Assembly (NCBI RefSeq): GCF_027497995.1
Contig: NZ_JAODBT010000001.1
Span: 1,178,001 to 1,242,000 of the forward strand
DNA length: 64,000 bases
Origin: Stenotrophomonas sp. Iso1
GTDB taxonomy: Bacteria; Pseudomonadota; Gammaproteobacteria; Xanthomonadales; Xanthomonadaceae
Reading direction: 5' to 3'
Both the position numbers and the translations under genes were made by a program. Each line of letters starts with the position of its first letter. Position 1 is the stretch's first letter. A model generated the notes under the pieces. It saw nothing but the letters and a program-made list of their open reading frames with translations, was not told the origin of the DNA and did no database searches. This document shows positions 10,914-20,627 of this stretch, one piece after another.

Positions 10914-11617
10914 GTGTGCCGCAGTTGCCCTTGGCCTTGCGTTATCCGCCAGACCAACGATTTGAAACCTTCATCGGCGCGCCGGACGGCGCGCTGGCCC
11001 AGTTGCGCGCGCTCGCTGTTGGTAGCAGCCATGATTGGATATTCCTTGCCGGTGCTGGCGGCACCGGCAAAACACACTTGTCGCTTGCCACCTGTGCGGC
11101 TGCGTTGCAGGCCGGTCGCAGGCCGGCGTATCTGCCGCTGCAGGCCGCTGGCGCGCGTCTGAGCGAAGCGCTCGAAGCGCTGGAAGGCCATGACATGGTC
11201 GCGCTGGACGGGCTGGAATACGTCGCCGGGCGCCGCGAGCAGGAAGTCACACTGTTTGAATTCCACAACCGCGCGCGAGCGGCCGATGTGACCTTGCTTT
11301 ACACCGCGCGCTGCACACCCGACGCACTCGGTCTGGTGCTGCCGGACCTGCGTTCGCGGCTATCGCAATGCGGCCGGATCATGCTGGATCCGCTCGACGA
11401 TGAAGGCCGTGGCGCGGTATTGCGCGAACGCGCCGTGCGTCGTGGGCTGGTGATGGACGAGGTGACGCTGGATTGGTTGCTGACCCGTACCGGGCGCGAT
11501 CTAAGTGGATTGGTAGCGTTGCTGGAACGGTTGGACCGCGAATCGCTGGCCGCCAAGCGGCGCATCACGGTGCCGTTCCTCAAGCGCGTGCTGGAAAGCG
11601 GCGAACTCGGCGGCTGA
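10910..11617 (+). CDS. hda: Hda, DnaA regulatory inactivator (GTG start)
   Basis: An AAA+ protein of 235 aa that, with the DNA-loaded beta clamp, stimulates DnaA-ATP hydrolysis and so limits re-initiation. An N-terminal clamp-binding motif is plausible in VPQLPLALRYPPDQRFETFI. Walker A is GAGGTGKTHLSLA, Walker B is MVALDGLEYVAG, and a sensor-type region and lid follow (LSQCGRIMLDPLDDEGRGAVLRERAVRRGL). It is DnaA-like but lacks domains I and IV, the family's normal length. The GTG at 10910 overlaps the upstream stop by 4 bp. Confidence 0.93.
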   Translation: MSVPQLPLALRYPPDQRFETFIGAPDGALAQLRALAVGSSHDWIFLAGAGGTGKTHLSLATCAAALQAGRRPAYLPLQAAGARLSEALEALEGHDMVALDGLEYVAGRREQEVTLFEFHNRARAADVTLLYTARCTPDALGLVLPDLRSRLSQCGRIMLDPLDDEGRGAVLRERAVRRGLVMDEVTLDWLLTRTGRDLSGLVALLERLDRESLAAKRRITVPFLKRVLESGELGG

Positions 11618-11763
11618 GCTACCGCGGGAGCTGCGGGTTTTTCCAGGCTGGTTCTTAAGCTGCGTGGTGGACGTGGGTCGGTATGACATCGCAGTTGCGA
11701 TGAATTTCTGTGGCTGGCAATACCGGAATTGCGTTTTGCTGCCTCCCAGCCTGCGAGTACCGA

Positions 11764-13484
<1,721 letters not shown>

Positions 13485-13538
13485 GGACGGGTACGTCAAA
13501 ACCGCGCCGCAAGGCGCACAGAAAAAAGAAGGAAGGGC

Positions 13539-13811
13539 TCAGCGCTTGCCGCCGCTGACCAGTCGCAGCAGGCCGAGGATGACGACCGCTCCGACGATGG
13601 AGCCAATGAAGCCTGCCGGTTCGCCTGCCGAATACCAGCCCATCTCACGCCCGAACCAGCCCGCGAACACTGCGCCGGCAACACCCAGCACGATGGTCAA
13701 CAGGCAGCCCATGCGGTTGTTGCCGGGCATGAAAAACCGGCCCAGCAGGCCGACGAAGAAACCGATCAGGATGATGTACAGCCAGCTGTCGCTGCCAAAC
13801 AGTCCGCTCAT
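13539..13811 (-). CDS. GlsB/YeaQ/YmgE family stress-response membrane protein
   Basis: A 90-aa, very hydrophobic protein with three membrane helices and the family pattern LYIILIGFFVGLLGRFFMPGNNRMGCLLTIVLGVAGAVFAGWFGREMG followed by GFIGSIVGAVVILGLLRLV. Family members are transglycosylase-associated or general stress proteins without known enzymatic activity. The ATG at 13811 is preceded by GGTGGA; an in-frame ATG five codons upstream lacks a ribosome-binding site. Confidence 0.88.
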   Translation of the reverse strand: MSGLFGSDSWLYIILIGFFVGLLGRFFMPGNNRMGCLLTIVLGVAGAVFAGWFGREMGWYSAGEPAGFIGSIVGAVVILGLLRLVSGGKR

Positions 13812-13833
13812 GTGTCCGTCCACCATAAAGAAA

Positions 13834-13862
13834 GACGCAGCCTAGCAAGGCCAGGCTGCGTC
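13834..13862 (-). terminator. Intrinsic terminator of the M20 peptidase gene
   Basis: A 10-bp perfect inverted repeat (GACGCAGCCT / AGGCTGCGTC) with a 9-nt loop. On the minus strand it is followed by TTTCTTT. It lies 70 bp beyond the peptidase stop and just upstream of the GlsB-like gene. Confidence 0.8.
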
Positions 13863-13932
13863 CGTCATCAAAGGCGCATGATCGTTGGATCGCGGTCCGC
13901 CGCAGATGGCGGCGGAATCGCGGGCCGGGCGA

Positions 13933-15426
13933 TCAGCAGCAGCCGTGGTCACCGTGGCGGGTGCCACTGTCAGCGGCCACCGGCGAGCCGCTGGTCTCGC
14001 CGCGCAGGCTGGCGGCGTGATGGTCGAACAGCACCTTGGACACGCAAGCGGTAACGCGCTTGCCCATCGGGATGTGCAGGAACTCGTTCGGACCGTGCGC
14101 ATTGGAGTGCGGGCCGAGCACGCCGGTGATCATGAACTGCGCACCCGGGAACTTCTCGCCGAGCATGCCCATGAACGGGATCGAGCCGCCTTCGCCCATG
14201 TACATGGCCGGCTTGCCGAAGAACGCCTGGCTGGCATCGTCGATGGACTGTTCCAGCCACGACGCCATGGCCGGCGCGTTCCAGCCCGTGGAAGCCTTTT
14301 CCAGATCCAGGCTGACGTGGGCGCCGTTCGGCGGATCACGCAGCAGCGCCTCTTTGAGCAGCTCGCCGCAGGCCTTGCCATTGGCGGTGGGCGGCAGGCG
14401 CAGCGATAGCTTTACTGAGGTTTCCGGGCGCAGCACATTGCCGGCCGATTCCAGCGTCGGCATGCCACCGATTCCGGTCACTGACAGCGCCGGTCGCCAC
14501 GTGCGGTTGAGCACCAGTTCGGTCAGGTCTTCGTTCATCGGCTGCAGGCCGTCCACCAGCGGGAACTTGTCGAAGATGGCGGTATCGACCACTTCGGCAG
14601 CACGCTTGGCCTGGTCCAGGCGCTCGGCCGGGATTTCCACGTTCATGCCGTCGATCAGAATGCGGCCGGTGTCCTGGTCCTCGATGCGCGACAGCAGCTG
14701 GCGCAGCAAGCGGAAGCTGGACGGCACCACGCCGGAGGCATCACCGGAGTGCACGCCTTCGTTGAGCACCTTGACGGTGAAGTTGCCGCCGGTCAGGCCG
14801 CGCAGCGAGGTGGTGCACCACAGCTGGTCGTAGTTGGCGCAGCCCGAATCCAGGCACACCACCAGCGATGGCTTGCCGATGCGGTCGGCCAGGTGGTCAA
14901 CGTAGGCAGGCAGATCGTAGGAGCCGGATTCTTCGCAGGCTTCGATCAGGATGACGCAGCGGGCGTGGGGCAGGCCTTGTTCCTGCAGTGCCAGCACCGC
15001 AGCCAGCGAGCCGAAGATCGCATAGCCGTCATCGGCGCCACCGCGGCCGTACAGCTTCTCGTCGCGCAGCACCGGAATCCACGGACCCAGGTCGTCGTCC
15101 CAGCCGGTCATTTCTGGTTGTTTGTCCAAGTGACCGTAGAGCAGCACGGTGTCGGAGCCGGTTTCCGGGCCGGTAGCCGGGATTTCCAGAAAAATCAGCG
15201 GAGTGCGGCCTTCCAAGCGGACCACATCAACCAGCAGGCCGGGGATGTTCTGCGCCTTAGCCCAGTTTTCCATCAGGCTGACGGCCTGATCCATATAGCC
15301 GTTTGCGACCCAGTTGGCGTCGAACATCGGCGATTTGTTGGGGATACGGATGTAATCGACCAGTTGCGGAACGATGTCCTTGTCCCACTTGTCGCTGAGA
15401 AATTGGCCGATCTTGGCGCTGTCCAT
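13933..15426 (-). CDS. M20 family metallopeptidase (dipeptidase-like)
   Basis: A 497-aa cytosolic zinc peptidase of the M20/ArgE/DapE/carnosinase type. Metal ligands and catalytic residues are visible: LLYGHLDKQPE (His, Asp), YGRGGADDGYAIFGSL (bridging Asp), IEACEESGSYDLP (Glu-Glu), LDSGC (Asp) and the C-terminal HSNAHGPNEFLHIP (His). The dimerisation domain lies between. The substrate cannot be read; dipeptides are the family norm. The ATG at 15426 has GGAG 6 bp upstream; a TTG six codons earlier is less likely. The C-terminus ends in the unusual metal-binding-looking tail HGDHGCC. Confidence 0.88.
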   Translation of the reverse strand: MDSAKIGQFLSDKWDKDIVPQLVDYIRIPNKSPMFDANWVANGYMDQAVSLMENWAKAQNIPGLLVDVVRLEGRTPLIFLEIPATGPETGSDTVLLYGHLDKQPEMTGWDDDLGPWIPVLRDEKLYGRGGADDGYAIFGSLAAVLALQEQGLPHARCVILIEACEESGSYDLPAYVDHLADRIGKPSLVVCLDSGCANYDQLWCTTSLRGLTGGNFTVKVLNEGVHSGDASGVVPSSFRLLRQLLSRIEDQDTGRILIDGMNVEIPAERLDQAKRAAEVVDTAIFDKFPLVDGLQPMNEDLTELVLNRTWRPALSVTGIGGMPTLESAGNVLRPETSVKLSLRLPPTANGKACGELLKEALLRDPPNGAHVSLDLEKASTGWNAPAMASWLEQSIDDASQAFFGKPAMYMGEGGSIPFMGMLGEKFPGAQFMITGVLGPHSNAHGPNEFLHIPMGKRVTACVSKVLFDHHAASLRGETSGSPVAADSGTRHGDHGCC

Positions 15427-15488
15427 CTGGATCTCCGGTAGCAATGTCAGGTGCAGCCATTCTACGCCGCTCCCCTCGGAAACGATCC

Positions 15489-15508
15489 TTGTAGGGATTT
15501 CCCTACAA
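15489..15508. promoter_or_regulatory. Perfect palindrome upstream of the HhH gene (putative operator)
   Basis: TTGTAGGGATTTCCCTACAA has 8-bp perfect arms around ATTT, 126 bp upstream of the HhH start. It is not followed by a T-run, so it is more like a protein-binding site than a terminator. The cognate regulator is unknown. Confidence 0.5.
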
Positions 15509-15634
15509 AGGGTAGGGGTGTTTGCTGGCTGTGTGAGCGATGTGTGACGGATAGTCTGGATTCATGTGGCGCGGAACACTGGTTTGGCCAGCGAGGAAGC
15601 TGGCTCAACACAGTCCAAGTCACAAGGAAGCTAG

Positions 15635-15967
15635 ATGAAGTTTTTCACCGTGACGCTGAAGTCATTGGTTCTGGCGTTGGTGTTGACCGTTTCGGCGTAT
15701 GCCACGGACAAGGTCGATATCAACACCGCCTCTGCGGCGGATCTGGATCGGGTGATGGTGAATGTCGGACCCTCGAAGGCACAAGCAATCGTTGATCACC
15801 GACAAGCAAACGGGCCATTCAAGAGTGTCGAGGAACTGGCACTGGTGAAAGGAATCGGATTGAACACGGTCGAACGGAATCGAGACCATATCGAAGTGAG
15901 GGCAGGATCAGCCCCCGCCAAGAGCGCCGCCGGGACGGTGGCGGCCAAGCCGATCGAAAGGCGCTGA
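15635..15967 (+). CDS. Exported helix-hairpin-helix (ComEA-like) protein
   Basis: The 110-aa product has a signal peptide (MKFFTVTLKSLVLALVLTVSAYA) followed by a ComEA-type HhH DNA-binding domain: DKVDINTASAADLDRVMVNVGPSKAQAIVDHRQANGPFKSVEELALVKGIGLNTVERNRDHI. Such proteins bind incoming DNA in the periplasm during natural transformation; some are simply small HhH proteins of unknown use. The start has AAGGAA 5 bp upstream. A basic/Ala-rich tail follows the domain. It is monocistronic and ends before a double terminator. Confidence 0.88.
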   Translation: MKFFTVTLKSLVLALVLTVSAYATDKVDINTASAADLDRVMVNVGPSKAQAIVDHRQANGPFKSVEELALVKGIGLNTVERNRDHIEVRAGSAPAKSAAGTVAAKPIERR

Positions 15968-16073
15968 GCGGAAGGAATCGAGAATTGTGCGGCGCCAGGA
16001 TGGCAGAGCACACAAGGAACCCAACAAGAGCAGGATGCTGGGGGACAGGCAGGATGCCAACAAGGAGGTACGG

Positions 16074-16113
16074 TCACCCGCCCGCACATTGATGTGCTGG
16101 CGGGTGATTTTTT
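16074..16113 (+). terminator. Intrinsic terminator
   Basis: A long stem: TCACCCGCC pairs with GGCGGGTGA and, inside one mismatch, GCACAT pairs with ATGTGC. It is followed directly by six T residues. It terminates the HhH transcript or an unannotated small RNA. Confidence 0.9.
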
Positions 16114-16135
16114 GTCTCCCATGTGTGGGGACAGC

Positions 16136-16164
16136 AAAAGGCCCGGGGAAACCCGGGCCTTTTT
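16136..16164. terminator. Second, bidirectional intrinsic terminator
   Basis: GGCCCGGG / CCCGGGCC stem with a GAAA tetraloop, flanked by AAAA on the left and TTTTT on the right. It lies 22 bp beyond the first terminator and would also stop read-through from the minus strand. Confidence 0.88.
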
Positions 16165-16504
16165 GCGTCTGGGGCCGGCGTGGGCTTCAAGATGCAAATC
16201 TGGGAGCGGGAGCTGGATACGGATCGCGTTATGAGGGGCTCTGTCTGCGGCTGCCTTCCGTTGTATTGGCCTGAGCTGCCAAGTGACCAGGCTGGTGATA
16301 AGCCTGGGGTCAGAACACATCAGATCAGATCAGGTTGCGGTCAGATCAAGGCAGGCCAGATCAAGGCAGATCATGGGCAATGCGGGGCAATGCAGGACGG
16401 AAGCAGTCCTGACCAGCCTCGGTCCGACCAAGCCGACTTTGATCAGCCCTGATCCGCCTCAATCAGACCGGGTCAGATACGAGCCGGTCCGGCTTGGCCA
16501 GGGA

Positions 16505-17911
16505 TCACACCAGGCCGGTTGCGTAGTACACGCCAATGATTGCGAATACTGCCAGGGTCTTGATGATGGTGATTGCGAAAATGTCCTTGTAGGACTGGCG
16601 ATGGGTGAGGCCGGTGACGGCCAACACGGTAATCACCGCGCCGTTGTGCGGCAGCGTGTCCATTCCGCCTGAGGCCATCGCTGCTACGCGATGCAGCACT
16701 TCCATCGGAATACCTGCAGCCTGCGCGTTGGCGATGAAGCTGTCGGCCATCGCGGCCAGCGCGATGCTCATGCCGCCGGAAGCGGAGCCCGTGATGCCGG
16801 CCATTGCCGTGACCGATACGGCTTCGTTGACCAGCGGATTGGGGATTGAGCCCAGCGCATTGGCCACAACCAGGAAGCCGGGCAGGGCGGCGATGACCGC
16901 GCCGAAGCCGTACTCCGAAGCCGTGTTCATCGAAGCCAGCATCGCGCCGCCGATGGCCGACTTGGTGCCTTCAGCGAAAGCGCTGACCACGGGCTTCCAG
17001 GCAAACGCAATGACGCTGAGGATGCCGAGCAACAGCGCGCCCTGCACAGCCCAGATCGCGGCCATCTTGGAGACTTCCTGCACAACGGGCGCCGGGTTGC
17101 CGATGACGGCGGGTACGAAGGATTGGGTTTCCCCATAAAAACCGGGAATCCAGCGGGTCAGGAAGAAATTGGCGACGCCTACGAGCAGCAGTGGCAGGAT
17201 CGCCACCAGCGGGTGGGCCAGCTTGTCGCCGTGGAAAACTTCAGGTTCGTTGCGCAGTTCCTCGCCGATACCGGCATAGCCCTCGCCCTTGGCGGCGGCC
17301 GCGCGGCGGCGCCATTCCAGATAGCTCATGCCCAGCACCAGGATCACCACCGTGCCGATCACGCCCAGCCACGGCGCAGCCCAGCCGGTGGTGCCGAAGA
17401 ACGAGGACGGGATGATGTTCTGAATCTGCGGCGTGCCCGGCAGTGCGTCCATGGTGAAGGTGAAGGCGCCCAGTGCGATGGTGCCGGGAATCAGCCGCTT
17501 GGGAATGTTGCTTTGACGGAACAGCTCGGCCGCGAAGGGATAGACCGCAAACACCACCACGAACAGCGACACGCCGCCGTAGGTGAGTAGCGCGCAGACC
17601 AACACAATCGACAACATCGCGCGCTTGGCGCCGACCAGCTTGATGGTGGCGCTGACGATGGATTTTGAAAAACCCGAAATCTCGATCAGCTTGCCGAATA
17701 CCGCGCCGAGCACGAACACCGGGAAATACAGCTTCAGGAAGCCGACCATCTTGTCCATGAACAAGCCGGTGAACATCGGCTGCACCAAGGTCGGGTCGGT
17801 CAACAGCACTGCGCCCAGCGCCGCTACCGGGGCGAACAGAATCACGCTGTAGCCGCGATAGGCCACGAACATCAGGAAGCACAGGGCCGCCAGCACGATC
17901 AGAAACGACAT
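16505..17911 (-). CDS. GntP family permease
   Basis: A 468-aa polytopic inner-membrane carrier of the GntP/Ion-transporter superfamily (organic acid:H+ symport such as gluconate or related hydroxy acids). Twelve to fourteen hydrophobic segments are seen. Family features include GGVSLFVVVFAVYPFAAELFRQSNIPKRLIPGTIALGAFTFTMDALPGTPQIQN and the C-terminal VAAMASGGMDTLPHNGAVITVLAVTGLTHRQSYKDIF. The ATG at 17911 has a GGGAG about 8 bp upstream. It is divergent from a TonB-dependent receptor (160-bp spacer), so the two could serve uptake of one compound; that is inference. Confidence 0.85.
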   Translation of the reverse strand: MSFLIVLAALCFLMFVAYRGYSVILFAPVAALGAVLLTDPTLVQPMFTGLFMDKMVGFLKLYFPVFVLGAVFGKLIEISGFSKSIVSATIKLVGAKRAMLSIVLVCALLTYGGVSLFVVVFAVYPFAAELFRQSNIPKRLIPGTIALGAFTFTMDALPGTPQIQNIIPSSFFGTTGWAAPWLGVIGTVVILVLGMSYLEWRRRAAAAKGEGYAGIGEELRNEPEVFHGDKLAHPLVAILPLLLVGVANFFLTRWIPGFYGETQSFVPAVIGNPAPVVQEVSKMAAIWAVQGALLLGILSVIAFAWKPVVSAFAEGTKSAIGGAMLASMNTASEYGFGAVIAALPGFLVVANALGSIPNPLVNEAVSVTAMAGITGSASGGMSIALAAMADSFIANAQAAGIPMEVLHRVAAMASGGMDTLPHNGAVITVLAVTGLTHRQSYKDIFAITIIKTLAVFAIIGVYYATGLV

Positions 17912-18071
17912 CCACGACTCCCGGCCAATACGATGCGGCGAGTATCGGGATGTTGGAGTGGATGGCCCACTGTACGAAGGGACGATACGCAGCCGGCTAA
18001 CGCCTCGTTAACTTGCGCAGCATGGGCGGCATCCTTTTGCCGTCGCGTCATACCCGGGAGGAGGGAGACCA

Positions 18072-20342
18072 ATGAAGCGCAAATATCTGAGCATGGCCAT
18101 CGGTGGCATTTTGCTGGCACCGGCCGCATTCGTGCAGGCCCAGGAGCAGCAGGCAGTGCCGGCAGGCACCCAGGCCACGCAGCTGGACGAAGTCACCGTT
18201 ACCGCACGCCGCCGCACTGAATCCATCATGGATGTGCCGGTGGCGGTGAGTGCCTTCGGCGAGGAGCAGATCAAGGATCTGCAGGCGTCGACCGTAGAAG
18301 GGCTGCAGGGCGCAGTGCCGAACATGAACATCGCGCAGGGCCGTGGTTCGGCCAATAGCGTCAATGTGTTCATCCGTGGCATTGGCCAGCCCGATGCATT
18401 GCAGACGTTCGACCCGGGCGTGGGTATGTACGTCGATGACGTGTACTACTCACGCATCAATGGCGCGCTGTTCTCGCTGTTCGACATTCAGCAGCTGGAA
18501 GTACTGCGCGGCCCGCAGGGCACGCTGTACGGCAAGAACTCCACTGGCGGTGCGATCAAGCTGACCACCAAGAATCCGTTCGACAACGACGGCGGCGCAG
18601 TGGAAGTCACCGCGGGCGACTACGGCCGTCTGGAAGGTCGTTTCTATGTGTCGGGCCAGTTGAGTGACACCGTTGCCGGCAGCATCGCCGGTGCGAAGAT
18701 CACCAACGATGGCTACGTGAAAGACGCCGACACCGGCAAGCGTTACAACGATGACGACACCGAGGCGCTGCGTCTGAAGCTGGCGTTCAAGCCCACTGAC
18801 AATTTCAGTGCGGTGTTGTCGCTCGATACCACCAAGCAGGATGCTGCTTTGACGCTTGGCCGCCCGATGGCGGATCTGCAGCAGCGTGAGTTGAACACCA
18901 ATACTGTAGTTTCCATCCTTGAGCCGGGTGGAAAGGGAGAGTGGAACCGCCGCGCCCGCACGTCGTTCGACGGTGGCCAGGGCCAGTATCTGAAGCACTC
19001 CGGTGCGTCGCTGGCGATGGATTGGGACATCAATGCGCAGTGGACGCTGAAGAGCATCAGTTCCTATCGCAAGCTCAAGACCGAGTCGTACATCGATATC
19101 GATGCATCCGAGTACGAGCTGGGCGACGTGCTGGTTGCGATTGACCAGAACCAGAAGAGCCAGGAATTCCAGCTGCATTATGACAACGGCAGTAATCTGC
19201 ATCTGACTTTCGGCGCGTACTACATGAGGGAGCATGTCCCCTCGTATCAGGAAGCCTATGGCGACGATATCTACCTCATCAGTGGCAAGCCAGCTGGCTT
19301 CCTGCGCACCATCGCCGACGACCTGACCACAACCAGTAAGGCCGCATTCGCGCATGCGAACTGGGAGTTTGTACCCAGCTGGACGCTGGCTGCAGGCGTA
19401 CGCTGGACCAAGGATGAGAAAGACTACGAGCGCACCACCAGCACGTTCTGGACTTCCGAAGGCCTGTTCCTTGGGTTCCTTCCGGCATCGGCACTCAATA
19501 GCACGGTCCCGTTCCCGCAGACTTCCGCCTCGTGGACGGCGGTAACGCCGTCGGTCAGTGTGCAGAAGGCTTTCAGCGACAATCTGATGGCGTATGTTTC
19601 GGCCAACCGTGGTTTCAAATCCGGTGGTTTCAATGGTCGCGCTAATTCCGCTTTTGACGTGGCGAACGCCAAGTTCGATCCGGAATATGTGTGGACTTAC
19701 GAGCTGGGCTTGAAGGGCAGCTCGGCCGATCGACGTTTCCGTGGCAGCGCGGCGGCGTTCTACAGCAACTACAGCGATTTCCAGGCGCGCGTGTCCCAGG
19801 ACGTGGGCACCTTCCCGGTGTTGAACGCGGCCGAGTTGAACATCAAGGGCATCGAACTGGAAGGCAGTGCGATGCTGGGCGAGGCCACTACGCTGAGCGC
19901 ACAGCTGGGTTGGATGGACGCCAAGTACGACAAGTTCGAGGACTTCCGTCTTGACCCGTCGTACCCGGGCTTCGACCCGAACGTGAATCACAATCACGTG
20001 CCGTTCTCGCCGGACTGGACTGCACGTGTCGCTCTGCAGCATGTGTTATCGCTCGGTGACAAGGGCAACCTGACGTTCGGTGGTGATGTTTCCTATCGTG
20101 GTGACACCTGGTTGTCGGTGGACAACCGTGACGTGCTGAGCCAGGACGCTTACACGCTGTTGGGTGCCTACGGCGTGTGGGATTCGCCGCAGCTGGTGTG
20201 GCAGGCGCGCGCGGGTGTGCGCAACCTGACCGACAAGCAGTACAAGACCGAAGGCCAGGAGTTCGCGAGTGTGGGCAACATCCAGACCGCTTACTACGGC
20301 CTGCCGCGTAACTGGTACGTGTCGCTGCGTTACAACTTCTGA
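18072..20342 (+). CDS. TonB-dependent outer-membrane receptor
   Basis: A 756-aa receptor with a signal peptide (MKRKYLSMAIGGILLAPAAFVQAQ), a TonB-box-like segment (LDEVTVTARRR), a plug domain (PVAVSAFGEEQIKDLQASTVEGLQGAVPNMN, then FDIQQLEVLRGPQGTLYGKNSTGGAIKLTTKNP) and a 22-stranded barrel ending in the aromatic YVSLRYNF. The length is standard. It resembles the Caulobacter/Xanthomonas type of receptor that often imports organic substrates rather than siderophores, but the ligand is unknown. A strong GGAGGAGGGAG ribosome-binding site precedes the ATG. No fecIR-type regulator or TonB gene is adjacent. Confidence 0.9.
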   Translation: MKRKYLSMAIGGILLAPAAFVQAQEQQAVPAGTQATQLDEVTVTARRRTESIMDVPVAVSAFGEEQIKDLQASTVEGLQGAVPNMNIAQGRGSANSVNVFIRGIGQPDALQTFDPGVGMYVDDVYYSRINGALFSLFDIQQLEVLRGPQGTLYGKNSTGGAIKLTTKNPFDNDGGAVEVTAGDYGRLEGRFYVSGQLSDTVAGSIAGAKITNDGYVKDADTGKRYNDDDTEALRLKLAFKPTDNFSAVLSLDTTKQDAALTLGRPMADLQQRELNTNTVVSILEPGGKGEWNRRARTSFDGGQGQYLKHSGASLAMDWDINAQWTLKSISSYRKLKTESYIDIDASEYELGDVLVAIDQNQKSQEFQLHYDNGSNLHLTFGAYYMREHVPSYQEAYGDDIYLISGKPAGFLRTIADDLTTTSKAAFAHANWEFVPSWTLAAGVRWTKDEKDYERTTSTFWTSEGLFLGFLPASALNSTVPFPQTSASWTAVTPSVSVQKAFSDNLMAYVSANRGFKSGGFNGRANSAFDVANAKFDPEYVWTYELGLKGSSADRRFRGSAAAFYSNYSDFQARVSQDVGTFPVLNAAELNIKGIELEGSAMLGEATTLSAQLGWMDAKYDKFEDFRLDPSYPGFDPNVNHNHVPFSPDWTARVALQHVLSLGDKGNLTFGGDVSYRGDTWLSVDNRDVLSQDAYTLLGAYGVWDSPQLVWQARAGVRNLTDKQYKTEGQEFASVGNIQTAYYGLPRNWYVSLRYNF

Positions 20343-20390
20343 TCCGTGGGTTGGGGGCTGGTGACAGCCTCCGACAGCAGAACGTTGATG

Positions 20391-20432
20391 GAAGCCCTTT
20401 CTGCGTGATGCGGGGAGGGCTTTCTTTGTTTT
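20391..20432 (+). terminator. Intrinsic terminator of the TonB-dependent receptor gene
   Basis: AAGCCCT at 20392 pairs with AGGGCTT at 20416, followed by TCTTTGTTTT. It lies about 50 bp after the receptor stop and just before the paired palindromic repeat. Confidence 0.72.
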
Positions 20433-20436
20433 GGAG

Positions 20437-20549
20437 CTGCCCTCACCCCAGCCCCTCTCCCGCACCCGGGAGAGGGGTTCACTGCGCTACGAGCCGACGT
20501 ATTGCTAGCCCCCCTCCCGTGTACGGGAGAGGGGTTGGGGTGAGGGCAG
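20437..20549. repeat. Paired palindromic repeat (CCCTCACCCC / CCCCTCTCCCG family), double copy
   Basis: Two 26-bp outer arms at 20437-20462 and 20524-20549 are inverted and match at 25 of 26 positions. Each arm is also half of its own smaller hairpin (CTCTCCCG with CGGGAGAG), so this is two repeat units in opposite orientation. It lies between the receptor gene and the hybrid kinase. Other single copies occur at 46456, 47722, 47791, 54358 and 55958. Confidence 0.85.
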
Positions 20550-20627
20550 TCCGTTGCACCAGACAGCGCTTCATCGCGCTGCACTTACTCCGTATCCTGC
20601 GGGGTAGCCCTTGGGGAACGTAACTGC

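Larger units (their letters stand above)
15968..16504. other. 537-bp gene-free convergent region with two terminators and a GATC-rich tract
   Basis: No credible protein gene is seen between the HhH gene (+) and the GntP permease (-). It holds a perfect Shine-Dalgarno-like AAGGAGG at 16062-16068 with no convincing reading frame behind it, two strong terminators (16074-16113 and 16136-16164), and a degenerate repeat tract at about 16323-16506. That tract has eight GATC sites and repeated CAGATCAAGGCAG-like units. Open frames here have abnormal composition for this genome. Confidence 0.7.

Noticed and set aside
16123..16452. Possible 109-aa gene in the HhH-GntP spacer
   Set aside because: It spans a strong terminator and a GATC-rich repeat tract, with unusual composition and no domain.
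18450..20042. A 530-codon minus-strand frame opposite the TonB-dependent receptor
   Set aside because: Antisense artefact; the receptor frame has a signal peptide, plug and barrel.
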